A DNA stretch of 64,000 nt from Ochrobactrum sp. BTU1 (GCA_018798825.1 CP076355.1:1337501-1401500), one strand, 5' to 3'; positions 39,548 to 51,234 are shown, counted from the first letter of the stretch. Made by a program: numbers and translations. The notes: generated by a model not told the origin, from the letters alone.

Positions 39548-40540
39548 CTAAGCTGGAAAGGATAGTAGACGATCCAGTGCGGATATCGGTTGTGCTCCCG
39601 CGAGGATCGCGCGCGCTTCTTCTTCATCCCGTTTCATTTGAACAATCAGCGGATCAAGACCGTCGAATTTAATTTCACCGCGCAGATAGCCAAAGAAAGA
39701 GACTTCAGCAACTTCGCCATAAAGCTCGCCTGCAAAATCGAAGACGAAAGTTTCAAGCAACGGCTTCCCATCACTGTCAACAGTCGGACGACGGCCAAAA
39801 CTTGCGACACCATCGCGCAAACTGCCGTCCGCCCTGCGGAAACGCACAGCATAAATGCCATGCTTCATGCTCACATGATCATCGATTGTCATATTGGCGG
39901 TTGGAAATCCAAGCGTGCGACCAAGCTTCTTACCGTGAATAACTTCTCCGCTCACACGATAGCGATAGCCAAGAAGACCTGCCGCTTCGGAAACCGCACC
40001 ATCGCATAAAAGCGCTCTGATGCGCGTGGAGGAAACGACATTTCCGCCCTCGTCGCTGAATGCATCCACCAGAGAAACACTGAACCCCGATACCTCTCCG
40101 GCTTCCACGAGGAATTGCGGTGTGCCACGGCGTCCCTTACCAAAATGGAAGTCATAACCTGTGACCACGCAATTGGCGTGCAAACGCTCGACCAGAATAT
40201 TGCGCACAAAGTCTTCAGCAGATTGCGCCGAAAAATCTGCTGTGAACGGCTGCTCCACCACAGCGTGGAAACCCATCAGTCGCAGAATTTCGGCTTTTTC
40301 GACGGCATCGGTCAGGCGCTCAACAGGCTCGTTGGGCTTGAAGAAACTGCGCGGGTGCGGCTCAAAAGTCAGAACAACAGCAGGCAACCCATCCCGCTGA
40401 GCAATTTCAAGCGCACGCTCCAACACTGCCTGATGGCCACGGTGAACACCATCAAAATTGCCTATTGCCACAACGCAATCACGCAATGTGAGCGGCAATG
40501 CATCCGTTCCTGAAAGGCGCTGAAAAGCAGGTTTTGTCAT
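39548..40540 (-). CDS. ribF: Bifunctional riboflavin kinase / FMN adenylyltransferase
   Basis: Makes FMN and FAD from riboflavin. The protein has 330 residues. The N-terminal adenylyltransferase has IGNFDGVHRGHQAVL and the VVTGYDFHFGKGRRG segment. The C-terminal kinase domain has GRTLGFPTANM and the RPTVDSDGKPLLETFVFDF segment. It begins 27 bp after the HAD hydrolase stop codon, suggesting co-transcription. Between ribF and the MipA-like gene is 166 bp with a possible diverged copy of an intergenic repeat. Confidence 0.95.
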   Translation of the reverse strand: MTKPAFQRLSGTDALPLTLRDCVVAIGNFDGVHRGHQAVLERALEIAQRDGLPAVVLTFEPHPRSFFKPNEPVERLTDAVEKAEILRLMGFHAVVEQPFTADFSAQSAEDFVRNILVERLHANCVVTGYDFHFGKGRRGTPQFLVEAGEVSGFSVSLVDAFSDEGGNVVSSTRIRALLCDGAVSEAAGLLGYRYRVSGEVIHGKKLGRTLGFPTANMTIDDHVSMKHGIYAVRFRRADGSLRDGVASFGRRPTVDSDGKPLLETFVFDFAGELYGEVAEVSFFGYLRGEIKFDGLDPLIVQMKRDEEEARAILAGAQPISALDRLLSFPA

Positions 40541-40567
40541 GGTCGAAGCAGGTTCTCGAGGCGGATG

Positions 40568-41419
40568 TCAGACGAGTGCGTAGAGCGAGGCGATTGGTGC
40601 ATGGCCATGCTTTTGCAGAAACGCGTTCATTCTCTCGAAGTCGACATTTCCATCAGCTGTGTAATCCGCTGCATGAACACCACCGGAAATATAGAGCACA
40701 TCGAGCCCATAATCAGCGGCGCCCTTAACATCTGTCAACACTCCGTCGCCGATCCCGAGGATACGGGTCTTTTCAACAGGCGAACCACGAATTTCTTCAA
40801 CCGCTTTTGCAGCAGCTTCGTAAATCGGGCGATGCGGTTTGCCTGCAATCAGCGTGCGACCGCCAAGCTGACCGTAATCGCGCGCCAGCGCGCCAGCACA
40901 CCAGATCAGGCGCGGTCCGCGTTCAACCATAATATCCGGGTTTGCGCAGATGAAAGGCAGATTGCGCGAACGAAGACGTTGCAGCAGCTCCGCGTAATTT
41001 TCCGGCGTCTCGGTTTCATCGTCATAAAGACCCGTACAGACGACGCCCGAAGCTTCGAACTCTTCAACAAGCTCGACATCCAGACCTTCATAAATCGCCA
41101 GCTCACGTTCGCTACCGATATGGAAGACCTTGCGCGGACCTTCAATAATGAGATCACGGGTCACATCGCCGGAGGTGACCACACGGTCATAGGCATCTTC
41201 CGGCACACCGAGCAACGTCATCTGTGCAATAACGCTGCCAAACGGACGTGGTGCATTGGTTACGAGAATAACCGTTATGCCCTTGGCGCGCGCACGCTTT
41301 AAAGCCTCGACAGCAGGTGCAAATGCAACTTCACCATTGTGCAACACACCCCAGACATCACAGAAGATCGCATCATATCCGTCCGTCAGATCGTCTAGGC
41401 GCTCAGGCAGTTTCATCAC
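40568..41419 (-). CDS. HAD-superfamily hydrolase, TIGR01459 type
   Basis: 283 residues of a NagD-like, class IIA HAD phosphatase. The nucleophile motif is YDAIFCDVWGVLHNG. The Ser/Thr motif is LVTNAPRP. The Lys motif region is AGKPHRPIYEAA and the last Asp motif GIGDGVLTDVKGA. TIGR01459 is common in alphaproteobacteria and often neighbours ribF, as here. Its phosphate substrate is not known. The ATG is preceded by AGAGGATAGTG, an acceptable ribosome binding site. Confidence 0.9.
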   Translation of the reverse strand: MMKLPERLDDLTDGYDAIFCDVWGVLHNGEVAFAPAVEALKRARAKGITVILVTNAPRPFGSVIAQMTLLGVPEDAYDRVVTSGDVTRDLIIEGPRKVFHIGSERELAIYEGLDVELVEEFEASGVVCTGLYDDETETPENYAELLQRLRSRNLPFICANPDIMVERGPRLIWCAGALARDYGQLGGRTLIAGKPHRPIYEAAAKAVEEIRGSPVEKTRILGIGDGVLTDVKGAADYGLDVLYISGGVHAADYTADGNVDFERMNAFLQKHGHAPIASLYALV

Positions 41420-41817
41420 TATCCTCTAGTATTGTGGTCCGGCATATACCGGCAAAAGAAGGAGCCCGACCGTTCCATGCTCAAGCAAACAGTCGACTTT
41501 GGTGAAGATGCGTATCAGGCATCCTGCGAATTCCTCTACTAGAATGCGCCTGATCTGTCACCACGCTTGAGCCTATCTGCGTCCAAATGCACGCCCGGAT
41601 GAACGCATTGTGTTTGAACGATAAGTCTTCCTGCAATCAGAGGTCGTTAACCAAGCCTGCCATTTCCTGGATATAACCCGCCACAGGTGCTTATTTTTCC
41701 GCCCGCCTTGCCAGCCATCTGTATAGTCCCCACATTGCAGGCAACAGCACGCCGATGCCTGTGACAGGCTGATTTTCAGAATTTATTTTCTGCTCTGTCA
41801 AAAAACGGCAACGATCC
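41420..41817. other. Intergenic region before groESL
   Basis: No convincing gene, tRNA or repeat is visible. Short open frames lack ribosome binding sites and family similarity. The right end merges into the groESL promoter. Confidence 0.6.
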
Positions 41818-41846
41818 TTGACAAAGAATAGGACCAGTTCTATCTC
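41818..41846 (+). promoter_or_regulatory. groESL promoter
   Basis: TTGACA (41818-41823) and TATCTC (41841-41846) are separated by 17 bases, just upstream of the CIRCE element. The CTTGACA -35 also fits an RpoH-type hexamer, so dual sigma control is possible. Confidence 0.55.
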
Positions 41847-41855
41847 TTTGGCACG

Positions 41856-41882
41856 TTAGCACTCGGACAGATGGAGTGCTAA
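41856..41882. promoter_or_regulatory. CIRCE element (HrcA operator)
   Basis: TTAGCACTC-N9-GAGTGCTAA, identical to the CIRCE consensus, ten bases after the -10 hexamer and 62 bp before the groES ATG. It would act as operator DNA or as part of the mRNA leader hairpin. HrcA is the known repressor of this element; its gene is not in the window. Confidence 0.95.
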
Positions 41883-41944
41883 CAAGCGCGGATCGGTTCG
41901 ATCCGTTAACAGGGTTCAACGTCTATAACACCAAGGGTTATACC

Positions 41945-42241
41945 ATGGCTGATATCAAGTTCCGCCCGCTTCATGACCGCGTCGTCGTTCGTCGCGTTGA
42001 ATCGGAAGCTAAGACCGCTGGCGGGATCATCATCCCTGACACCGCTAAAGAAAAGCCGCAGGAAGGCGAAATCGTCGCTGTTGGCGCTGGCGCTCGTGAC
42101 GAAGCAGGCAAGCTGATCGCTCTCGAAGTTAAGGCTGGCGACAAGGTTCTGTTCGGCAAGTGGTCGGGCACAGAAGTCAAGATCGGCGGCGAAGACCTGC
42201 TGATCATGAAAGAATCCGACATTCTCGGAATTGTTGGCTAA
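41945..42241 (+). CDS. groES: Co-chaperonin GroES (Hsp10)
   Basis: 98 residues from the ATG at 41945 ([17 protein letters not shown]). The mobile loop is [16 protein letters not shown] and the roof region is [18 protein letters not shown]. Seven copies cap the GroEL ring and close the folding chamber. An upstream in-frame start (41876) would lie inside the CIRCE element and is rejected. groEL follows after 98 bp in the same operon. Confidence 0.97.
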   Translation: MADIKFRPLHDRVVVRRVESEAKTAGGIIIPDTAKEKPQEGEIVAVGAGARDEAGKLIALEVKAGDKVLFGKWSGTEVKIGGEDLLIMKESDILGIVG

Positions 42242-42309
42242 TCCCTCTGGTTCGCGCCGGTTAGGCGAAGCCACAGATTAGTTTCTACCTGAATATCAAC
42301 TCACCATAA

Positions 42310-43980
<1,671 letters not shown>

Positions 43981-44008
43981 GAAGTCCATAGAGAACGGGG
44001 CAAATAAG

Positions 44009-44031
44009 CCTGCACAGAGCACCTGTGCAGG
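44009..44031. other. Hairpin after groEL
   Basis: CCTGCACAG and CTGTGCAGG form a perfect nine-base stem with a five-base loop, 28 bases after the groEL stop codon and 22 bases before the terminator. It could protect the 3' end of the mRNA; this is inference. Confidence 0.5.
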
Positions 44032-44052
44032 TGAAAGCCCCCAAAAAATAGA

Positions 44053-44083
44053 AAACCTTCGGCCTCTGCCGAAGGTTTTTTTT
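44053..44083 (+). terminator. Rho-independent terminator of groESL
   Basis: AAACCTTCGGC / GCCGAAGGTTT with a four-base loop and a run of ten T bases. Confidence 0.95.
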
Positions 44084-44177
44084 TGAATTTTTAAAGTGCA
44101 ACGCGTCTTCACACATCAAGTGGCGACCAAGATTTGCAGTATAAAATCGGAAGAAAAGCAGCCTTCGATTGGCTTTC

Positions 44178-44386
44178 TTACATTATGTAACTCTTTGTGA
44201 TTTATAGAAAATTTACCTATCCCGGGCTTTACTAAGGAAGCTGCGGCTATTTTAGCATTTTCTGATTTACATTCCGCGGTTTTCATGGTCAATCGCTACC
44301 AATACGAGATGGACTTCCTGTTTGCCCCCGCACTTTGGAAGTCCTGTCTCAGGCAACAGGAAAGGCAGGCTCGCGCCTGCCTTTCC
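44178..44386. other. Gene-poor interval with palindrome and strong hairpin
   Basis: Between groEL and the HxlR gene no convincing coding gene is seen, though a 67-codon frame begins at 44285. TTACAT-T-ATGTAA (44178-44190) is a perfect palindrome. GGAAAGGCAGGC-tcgc-GCCTGCCTTTCC (44359-44386) is a 12-bp perfect hairpin, followed on the plus strand by ACTTTTACGCTTTT. The hairpin may end a small RNA on the plus strand, or end the HxlR transcript from the other side. Confidence 0.45.
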
Positions 44387-44414
44387 ACTTTTACGCTTTT
44401 AACTTATCGACTGC

Positions 44415-44816
44415 TCATTCCGCCGCTTCAGCCTGGTCATAACCGTGGACCGGCTTCCGCGCGTCATAACGCGCTCGCGCCATCATGACTTGCGCCTCAT
44501 TAGCGACTGCCCACTCTCCCAAACCTCGAACCGGCCTGAGAAGATCGCGGCCAAGTTCCGTCAATTCATACTGGACCTTCGGTGGAATGGTCGGGAAGAC
44601 AGTTCTGGAGACAAAGCCGTCGCGCTCGAGATTGCGAAGCGTCGTCGTCAGCATTTTCTGCGAAATGCCATCAACTGTGCGGCGGATTTCATTAAACCGC
44701 ATCGGACCATTGCCAAGATAACTCACAACCAAGACCGTCCACTTATCGCCGACGCGCGACAAAATATCGGTCACAGCCCTGCAAGCAGTGGTTTCCTTGA
44801 AGTCACCGGGTTTCAT
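44415..44816 (-). CDS. HxlR-family transcriptional regulator
   Basis: 133 residues of the winged-helix HxlR family: CRAVTDILSRVGDKWTVLVV, RFNEIRRTVDGISQKMLTTT and LERDGFVSRTVFPTIPPKVQY. Cys12, in the ACRAV segment, is where redox-sensing members have their reactive cysteine. It is divergent from a flavin reductase gene with 78 bp between start codons, so it probably controls that gene in response to electrophiles or oxidants. The start follows GGAGG. Confidence 0.9.
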   Translation of the reverse strand: MKPGDFKETTACRAVTDILSRVGDKWTVLVVSYLGNGPMRFNEIRRTVDGISQKMLTTTLRNLERDGFVSRTVFPTIPPKVQYELTELGRDLLRPVRGLGEWAVANEAQVMMARARYDARKPVHGYDQAEAAE

Positions 44817-44894
44817 AAAAGTGCCTCCTTGCGCCTTATTCAGTCACCGGTATAGCGTTAGTCTCTATTGGTTACCACTAAAAAGGAAATATCG

Positions 44895-45455
44895 ATGAGC
44901 AAGCTTAAAGTTGCAGTGATTGTCGGCAGCACTCGTGAACAGCGTTTTTCTCCAGTATCAGCGGAATGGATTGCAAAGGTCGCAGCCGCACGACCTGAAT
45001 TCGATGTCGAAATCCTCGATCTGGCTGATTATCCTATGGGTTTTTATGGCGACATAGCAACAACCACCGCACAGGCAGAGACAGCCGACAGGTGGAAGAC
45101 CAAGCTACGCGAGTTTGACGCCTATATTCTGACGGCTGCCGAATATAACCATGCGCCAACAGCGGTTCTGAAAAATGCCATCGATTATGGTGATTGGATT
45201 GAGAAGCCAATCGGCTTCGTCGGCCACGGCGGCGTCGGCGGTGCACGCGCTGTCGAACAGCTGCGGATGATCGCAGTTGAGATGTCTTCGATGTCGGTGA
45301 AAACTGGCGTCCATATCTTGTTCCCAGATTACCTTGCAGTCGTCAAGAAAGAGAACACGCTGGATGACTTCCCGCATCTGGGGGAAGCCGCCAAGAATAT
45401 GCTGGATCAGCTTGCGTGGTGGGGTCATGCCCTGAAAGCTGCACGCCTCGGCTAA
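44895..45455 (+). CDS. NADPH-dependent FMN reductase
   Basis: 186 residues from the ATG at 44895, after AAAGGAAA. The flavodoxin-like fold shows the FMN phosphate loop VGSTREQRFSP and the flavin-contacting AAEYNHAPTAVLKNAIDYG, then GHGGVGGARAVEQLR. Such enzymes reduce quinones, azo compounds or free flavin with NAD(P)H. Divergence from an HxlR gene is a frequent arrangement for detoxifying reductases. The substrate cannot be deduced. Confidence 0.88.
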   Translation: MSKLKVAVIVGSTREQRFSPVSAEWIAKVAAARPEFDVEILDLADYPMGFYGDIATTTAQAETADRWKTKLREFDAYILTAAEYNHAPTAVLKNAIDYGDWIEKPIGFVGHGGVGGARAVEQLRMIAVEMSSMSVKTGVHILFPDYLAVVKKENTLDDFPHLGEAAKNMLDQLAWWGHALKAARLG

Positions 45456-45562
45456 TTCATTCGCGACAAACCGCGGCACTATGCCAATGCTTGGGACCGC
45501 GGCTTGTCGCACCGTTTTTTTGCCCTATGATTATCTGAACTGATCATGGGATGGATAATTAA

Positions 45563-45823
45563 ATGCGCCAGGAACGACCGATAGCCACTGCACCGAAGGA
45601 CGGACGCAAAGTAACTGTGGTATGGATCGATGATGACGATCAGCGCAATGAATCAGTTGGTCAATATCGTTCTCTTGATAAGCTGAAAGCCGGTGGTGGC
45701 GACTGGGACGAAACTGACACCGGATGGTGGATTTTCACCGACAGTAAAACCCAGCAGCGGGTCGAGCCGACCGCGTGGATTTCAGAAACCGACGACGGCG
45801 ATGACGACAACGAGGATAACTGA
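45563..45823 (+). CDS. Small acidic conserved protein of unknown function
   Basis: 86 residues. The beginning RPIATAPKDGRKVTVVWID resembles the start of short DUF551-like proteins, with conserved tryptophans in GDWDETDTGWWIFTDSK. The end is highly acidic (ETDDGDDDNEDN). There is no signal or membrane segment. It stands alone between the flavin reductase and fumC. It is probably real because of the family-like pattern and normal codon use, although the ribosome binding site is weak. Confidence 0.65.
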   Translation: MRQERPIATAPKDGRKVTVVWIDDDDQRNESVGQYRSLDKLKAGGGDWDETDTGWWIFTDSKTQQRVEPTAWISETDDGDDDNEDN

Positions 45824-45997
45824 ACCTGGAGTGGGTGCTGCACTCGATAAAATTTGACTTTTATATTCATATTTTATCAAATAACTGAGAGCTAGGGCTG
45901 CTCTACGAGCATTCCATAGCCAATAATCCAGCAATGCTGTTATTCTCGATTCTACGGGCGGGCATTTCCCCCGCCTGAAACAAGCCGGAGACTGAAG

Positions 45998-47389
45998 ATG
46001 ACTGCCACGCGTACCGAAACAGATACTTTCGGACCCATCGATGTTGCCGCCGACCGTTACTGGGGCGCGCAAACACAGCGTTCTTTGCAAAATTTCAAGA
46101 TCGGTGGCGAACGTATGCCCCTGCCTCTGGTTCATGCATTGGGCGTCGTCAAGCGCGCAGCAGCTGAAACCAATATTGCTCTGGGTAAGCTTGATCCTGT
46201 TCTTGGACAGGTCATCGCCGTTGCGGCATCCGAAGTGATTGAAGGCAAGCTCGACGATCATTTCCCGCTTGTTGTCTGGCAGACGGGGTCAGGTACGCAG
46301 TCAAACATGAATGCCAACGAGGTTATTTCCAACCGCGCCATTGAGCTTCTGGGCGGCGAGCTTGGCTCGAAGAAGCCAGTCCATCCGAATGACCACGTCA
46401 ATATGGCCCAGTCTTCGAATGACACTTTCCCAACTGCAATCCATATTGCAACGGCAGTTGAGACTGTTCAACGCCTCTTCCCGGCTTTGGAACACCTCAC
46501 CAAAGCACTCAAAGATAAGGAAGTAGCGTTCGAGCACATTATCAAGATCGGCCGCACGCATACGCAGGATGCGACGCCTGTCACGCTTGGACAGGAATTC
46601 TCAGGCTATCGCGCAGCGCTGGAATATGCGCGCCATCGCATTGAACAATCGCTTGCGGACGTGTTCCTGCTGGCACAGGGCGGAACCGCCGTTGGCACTG
46701 GCCTAAACGCACCAAAAGGTTTCGATACTGGCTTTGCGAACGCTGTCAGCGAAATCACCGGTCTAAGCTTCAAGACAGCCCCCAACAAATTTGAGGCGCT
46801 CGCAAGCCACGGTGCGCTTGCAAACTTCCATGGCAGCCTGAACGGGCTGGCGGCTGATCTTTTCAAAATCGCCAACGACATCCGCTTCCTTGGCTCCGGT
46901 CCTCGTTCTGGTCTTGGCGAATTGTCGCTGCCGGAAAATGAGCCCGGCTCATCAATTATGCCGGGCAAGGTTAATCCGACACAAGCTGAAGCTCTCACCA
47001 TGGTGGCAACACAGGTCTTCGGCAACCAGACCACAGTAACCGTTGCTGCAAGCCAGGGACACTTCGAGCTTAACGTATTTAAGCCGGTCATTGCTTATAA
47101 TGTACTGCAGTCGATCCGAATCTTAAGCGATGCCATGGTCTCGTTTGCGGATCACTGCGTGGAAGGCATCGAGGCCAACGAAGACCGCATCAAGGATCTT
47201 CTCGATCGTTCGCTGATGCTCGTAACTGCTCTGGCACCAGCTATCGGCTATGACAATGCCGCCAAGATCGCAAAAACCGCGCACAAGAACGGTACAACCT
47301 TGCGCGAGGAGGCATTAAAGAGCGGACATGTATCTGAGGAAGATTACGACCGGCTCGTGCGCGCAGAAAAAATGATCGCCCCAGATTGA
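45998..47389 (+). CDS. fumC: Fumarate hydratase, class II
   Basis: 463 residues. Interconverts fumarate and malate in the citric acid cycle, without an iron-sulfur cluster. Key segments are [27 protein letters not shown], the [15 protein letters not shown] region and the signature [13 protein letters not shown], which carries the active-site lid serine. The ribosome binding site is CCGGAGA. Upstream (45846-45878) an inverted repeat GATAAAAT...ATTTTATC lies in AT-rich DNA and may be regulatory. Confidence 0.96.
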   Translation: MTATRTETDTFGPIDVAADRYWGAQTQRSLQNFKIGGERMPLPLVHALGVVKRAAAETNIALGKLDPVLGQVIAVAASEVIEGKLDDHFPLVVWQTGSGTQSNMNANEVISNRAIELLGGELGSKKPVHPNDHVNMAQSSNDTFPTAIHIATAVETVQRLFPALEHLTKALKDKEVAFEHIIKIGRTHTQDATPVTLGQEFSGYRAALEYARHRIEQSLADVFLLAQGGTAVGTGLNAPKGFDTGFANAVSEITGLSFKTAPNKFEALASHGALANFHGSLNGLAADLFKIANDIRFLGSGPRSGLGELSLPENEPGSSIMPGKVNPTQAEALTMVATQVFGNQTTVTVAASQGHFELNVFKPVIAYNVLQSIRILSDAMVSFADHCVEGIEANEDRIKDLLDRSLMLVTALAPAIGYDNAAKIAKTAHKNGTTLREEALKSGHVSEEDYDRLVRAEKMIAPD

Positions 47390-47488
47390 TTGTGCGCAAT
47401 TAGTGAACAAACTGTCGAAGAATATCCATCTTTTCTTGACAGTGTGGAGCAGGTATTGGGTTGGTCAGTTTAATTGGAGATTCCCCTG

Positions 47489-47890
47489 ATGTCGTCTATC
47501 ACTCCTCAGAGCAACGGCTTTGCCACGCTCGTCGCACGCGTCTTTCTTTCGATCCTGTTTATTCTCGCTGGCTTTAGCAAGCTGACTGCGATTTCCGGCA
47601 CAGCTGGTTACTTTGCGGGCCTCGGACTCCCGGTTCCAACTGTAACCGCTGTTCTCGTTGGCCTTGTTGAGTTCGTAGGCGGCCTCGCCATTCTCGTTGG
47701 TTTCCAGACACGTATTGCTGCTGCAATCGTGGCTCTGTTCACCATCGGTGCAACGCTTGTAGCGCACATGAACTTCGCTGAAGGCATGAACGCGATGATG
47801 GCACAGAAGAACCTCGCCATTGCTGGCGGTCTGATCCTTCTTGCACTGCAGGGGGCAGGTTCGATTTCGATCGACGCAAAGCGCGGCTAA
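47489..47890 (+). CDS. DoxX-family membrane protein
   Basis: 133 residues with four predicted membrane helices: LVARVFLSILFILAGFSKL, TAVLVGLVEFVGGLAILVG, AAIVALFTIGATLVAH and NLAIAGGLILLAL. This is the DoxX/YphA-type layout. DoxX-like proteins are linked to thiol/oxidative stress or quinone chemistry in other bacteria, with no certain function. Start ATG at 47489 follows GGAGATTCC; a TTG five codons earlier is less suitable. Confidence 0.85.
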   Translation: MSSITPQSNGFATLVARVFLSILFILAGFSKLTAISGTAGYFAGLGLPVPTVTAVLVGLVEFVGGLAILVGFQTRIAAAIVALFTIGATLVAHMNFAEGMNAMMAQKNLAIAGGLILLALQGAGSISIDAKRG

Positions 47891-47916
47891 TTCCCGCTCT
47901 CATGCCCGACCTTGAA

Positions 47917-47945
47917 AAGCCGTGCTTCATGAGCACGGCTTTTTA
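47917..47945 (+). terminator. Terminator of doxX
   Basis: AAGCCGTGCT / AGCACGGCTT with five-base loop, then TTTTAG, 27 bases after the stop codon. Confidence 0.85.
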
Positions 47946-48096
47946 GTATCAACTTTATCAAGACACAGAACTGTTACTTAGAGCTCGCAATGATTGCACC
48001 GCACGATCTTGTAAGATATTGCAACCGCCTATTTTAATTTTGGAAAGACATATCGTCCTCCCAGACGTGTCTCATAACTTAGCTTGTAGAGAAAAA

Positions 48097-49344
48097 ATGG
48101 CCGTTTCACCCGCAACGAACAGTCAGCCTCGTGCTGATGCCCATACGGGCAACAATTACAGCTTTGCACTTGCCAGCCTCACGATGCTCTTCTTCATGTG
48201 GGGCTTCATCACTTGTCTCAACGACATTCTCATCCCGCATCTCAAGGGAGTTTTTCAGCTAAACTACTTCCAGTCGATGCTGATCCAGTTCTGTTTCTTT
48301 GGTGCTTACTTCATCGTCTCACTGCCCGCTGGCGCACTTGTCAAACGTATATCTTATAAATGGGGGATCGTGACCGGTCTGGTCATTGCAGCCGTCGGCT
48401 GCGCGCTGTTCATTCCGGCCGCCTCCTATCGGGTTTACGAACTCTTTCTTGGCGCGCTTTTCGTGCTGGCTTCGGGTGTAACCATTCTTCAGGTCGCGGC
48501 AAATCCCTATGTCACCATTCTGGGCGCGCCTGAAACAGCCGCCAGCCGTTTGACACTGACACAGGCTTTCAACTCGCTCGGCACAACCGTCGCACCATCT
48601 TTCGGAGCGCTCCTGATACTGTCCGCAGCAACCAGTGATGCAGCAAGCTCTGCGCAAGCGGATGCAGTACAGTTCCCTTACCTCATGCTGGCGCTTGCTT
48701 TCGCGGTTCTCGCAATCGTTTTCGCAATCTTGAAACTGCCTGACGTTCAGGAAGAAGAAACGGCGGTCCTCACAAAAGAAGATGGTTCAGCTTGGCAGTA
48801 TCGCCATCTTGTCTTGGGCTCTATCGGCCTGTTCGTCTATGTCGGCGCTGAGGTCAGCGTAGGCAGTTTCCTCGTCAATTTCCTCAACGACCCCAATGTT
48901 GCAGGTCTGGCAGAATCTGAGGCTGCACATTACGTTTCCTACTTCTGGGGCGGCGCAATGCTCGGTCGCTTTATTGGCGCAGTTGCCATGCGATATATCG
49001 ATGACGGCAAGGCGCTGGCGTTTAATGCCGCTATGGCCATCATTCTGCTTCTCATCACAGTTGCAACCACTGGCCATGTCGCTATGTGGTCGGTTCTGGC
49101 AATCGGTCTCTTCAACTCGATCATGTTCCCGACGATCTTCAGTCTGGCTCTGCATGGCCTTGGAAAGCACACCAGTCAGGGTTCCGGGATCCTGTGTCTG
49201 GCCATCGTTGGCGGCGCGATCATCCCGCTCATTCAAGGCGCGCTTGCAGATAGAGTAGGCATTCATCTGGCATTCCTGATGCCTATCATCTGCTACATCT
49301 ACATCGCCTATTACGGCTTGATTGGCAGCAAGCCTAAAATCTAA
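48097..49344 (+). CDS. gluP: Glucose/galactose MFS transporter
   Basis: 415 residues from ATG 48097. Twelve membrane helices of the FucP/GluP subfamily of sugar:proton symporters. Early helices read [21 protein letters not shown], and [20 protein letters not shown] is the family signature, followed by [11 protein letters not shown]. The Brucella orthologue GluP carries glucose and galactose; substrate assignment rests on that. A TTG 26 codons upstream extends the frame but adds no family sequence. The gene ends 56 bp from hisG, which converges. Confidence 0.9.
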   Translation: MAVSPATNSQPRADAHTGNNYSFALASLTMLFFMWGFITCLNDILIPHLKGVFQLNYFQSMLIQFCFFGAYFIVSLPAGALVKRISYKWGIVTGLVIAAVGCALFIPAASYRVYELFLGALFVLASGVTILQVAANPYVTILGAPETAASRLTLTQAFNSLGTTVAPSFGALLILSAATSDAASSAQADAVQFPYLMLALAFAVLAIVFAILKLPDVQEEETAVLTKEDGSAWQYRHLVLGSIGLFVYVGAEVSVGSFLVNFLNDPNVAGLAESEAAHYVSYFWGGAMLGRFIGAVAMRYIDDGKALAFNAAMAIILLLITVATTGHVAMWSVLAIGLFNSIMFPTIFSLALHGLGKHTSQGSGILCLAIVGGAIIPLIQGALADRVGIHLAFLMPIICYIYIAYYGLIGSKPKI

Positions 49345-49348
49345 AACA

Positions 49349-49380
49349 AAAAAGCCGGTCTGAAATTCAGACCGGCTTTT
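49349..49380. terminator. Bidirectional terminator between gluP and hisG
   Basis: AAAAGCCGGTCTG and CAGACCGGCTTTT form a perfect stem flanked by A and T runs, serving two converging genes. Confidence 0.95.
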
Positions 49381-49399
49381 TAGGTTCAGTATTATATTA

Positions 49400-50095
49400 T
49401 TAGCCAACCAGACCCTTTCGGATACGGGCAATCACATCCTGAACGCGGGCATTCTGATCGCTACGACGAGCTGAAACCAGACAAGCCTGCGACCGCAGGA
49501 TCACTCCATCTTCAAGTACTTTGAGCTGATTGGCTTTGAGCGTCGAACCGGTGGAGGTGATATCGACAATCATGTCTGCAGAACCCGCCGCAGGCGCGCC
49601 TTCAGTTGCCCCCAAACTTTCAACGATGCGATAAACCTGAATGCCATGCTTCTGCGAGAAGAACTGCTGCGTCAAGCGCCAGTATTTGGTAGCAATGCGC
49701 AGACGGCGGCCATGACGCTGGCGGAAGTCCGCAGCAACATCATCAAGGTCGGCCATAGTCGTTACGTCCCGCCACACTTCCGGAACAGCGACCACAACAT
49801 CAGCATGGCCAAAGCCGAGCTCTGCTTCAATCGCCACGCGCTCATCGGCATGGGCTAACGTTTCACGGATAAGGTCTTCCCCGGTAACGCCCAGATCAAC
49901 GCTGCCATAGCCAAGCTCGCGTGCGATTTCTGAAGCCGATAAGAACAGAATGTCGAGATCGCCTTCACCTTCAACCCGTGCACGGTAATTGCGCGAGTCA
50001 TCTGGCAAAATGACCTTGTATCCTGCCTTTTCGAGCACTGAGAGCGTCTGCTCTTTTAGCCGTCCTTTGGACGGAAGCGCCAGCGTTACAGTCAT
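49400..50095 (-). CDS. hisG: ATP phosphoribosyltransferase, short form
   Basis: 231 residues, the short HisG that lacks the C-terminal regulatory domain and needs HisZ. It joins ATP and PRPP in the first step of histidine synthesis. Visible: [22 protein letters not shown] at the N-terminus and the PRPP loop in [18 protein letters not shown]. Start codon overlaps the hisZ stop (ATGA). In this operon HisZ supplies the regulatory function. Confidence 0.95.
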   Translation of the reverse strand: MTVTLALPSKGRLKEQTLSVLEKAGYKVILPDDSRNYRARVEGEGDLDILFLSASEIARELGYGSVDLGVTGEDLIRETLAHADERVAIEAELGFGHADVVVAVPEVWRDVTTMADLDDVAADFRQRHGRRLRIATKYWRLTQQFFSQKHGIQVYRIVESLGATEGAPAAGSADMIVDITSTGSTLKANQLKVLEDGVILRSQACLVSARRSDQNARVQDVIARIRKGLVG

Positions 50096-51234
50096 GATTG
50101 TTCTCCGCTCAGCGCCTCAAGTCGGTCTAGCCAGATGGAAAACCCGACGCCCGGAATGTTTTCGGACGCACCAAGCATGGTCAAAAGCCGATCATAGCGG
50201 CCGCCCCCGGCAATCACCATGTCCTTGTCGCCGCCCGCCTGACGGATTTCATAAACAAGACCTGTATAATAATCGAGCGGGCGTCCGAAGGATGCGTCGT
50301 AAACAATATCTTCAGCAGAAATACCGGCAGCGATAATCGCATCCGTGCGCGCTTCAAACTTTTGCAGAACCGCACTTAGATCCAATGAGTTGTCGGCCGC
50401 AAATGCCCGCAATGTAATCGTTGCAACTTCGAGCGAAACGCGGGTCGAAAGGAAACGTTTTAGCACATCAAGTGCAGATGATGGAAAACGTGCTGCAGCC
50501 AGATCTTCCTTTTCGATCAAACGACGCGCGATTTCGGCAGGCGTACGCCCTGCCCCCGGTGACATGCCAGCTTCAAGCATTTCAGCTTCAAGCATGCGAG
50601 CCAATCCTGCCTCATCACCTTCCGCAACGAGACCGGCTAGATGCTCCGGCAACGGGTTAATGCGCTGTTCGCCAGTCAGCTCGGCTAAAGCTGCTTCCAT
50701 TGTGCGATCGTCGCCAAAGGCACGCAGTAGCTTCTTGCGCCATCCTTGCGGAAGACCCAATGCCTTTAGCATACCTGCGAAAACCGACTGGTCGCCGAGA
50801 ACAATTTCGAGTGCTGCATCGGGCGCGGCGGTATGGACACAGGCCAGCGCATCAGCAATCGAACGCGCGTCCGAAGCCGCTTCATCCGTCGCACCAAGAT
50901 CCTCAATCCCGGCCTGAAGGAACTCTGCCGCACCATCACGACGCTGGCGGAACACTTCTCCAAGATATGCATAGCGCTTAGGCGTTGCAGCATTGAGTTC
51001 GATATGATTGCGGCAGACAGGAATTGTAAATTCTGGCCGCAAGCAAAGGCTATCGCCATTTTCGTTCTCGGTGAGAAAAATGCGGCGGCGCAAATCCTCG
51101 CCCGCCATATCCAGAAACGGATCAGCAGGCTGGATCAGTGGAATATCGACAAGCTCGGCTTCACGGGCATCAAGTTGCCCGCGGAGCGTGCTAAGGACTG
51201 AAGATGTGCGTTGACCTGCCATGTTAACCGTCAC
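50092..51234 (-). CDS. hisZ: ATP phosphoribosyltransferase regulatory subunit
   Basis: 380 residues related to the catalytic core of histidyl-tRNA synthetase but without tRNA-binding domain. Segments: [34 protein letters not shown] and [20 protein letters not shown]. It forms the hetero-octamer with short HisG and mediates histidine inhibition. The start is a GTG overlapping the hisS stop, or an ATG four codons in (51222). Adjacent hisS and hisZ are paralogues, so the locus may have arisen by duplication. Confidence 0.93.
   Translation of the reverse strand: MTVNMAGQRTSSVLSTLRGQLDAREAELVDIPLIQPADPFLDMAGEDLRRRIFLTENENGDSLCLRPEFTIPVCRNHIELNAATPKRYAYLGEVFRQRRDGAAEFLQAGIEDLGATDEAASDARSIADALACVHTAAPDAALEIVLGDQSVFAGMLKALGLPQGWRKKLLRAFGDDRTMEAALAELTGEQRINPLPEHLAGLVAEGDEAGLARMLEAEMLEAGMSPGAGRTPAEIARRLIEKEDLAAARFPSSALDVLKRFLSTRVSLEVATITLRAFAADNSLDLSAVLQKFEARTDAIIAAGISAEDIVYDASFGRPLDYYTGLVYEIRQAGGDKDMVIAGGGRYDRLLTMLGASENIPGVGFSIWLDRLEALSGEQS

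Noticed and set aside
45846..45878. GATAAAAT...ATTTTATC as an iron-responsive Irr/ICE box upstream of fumC
   Set aside because: The pattern is AT-rich with a 17-base spacer and does not fit the ICE motif well. It is noted only as a possible regulatory palindrome.
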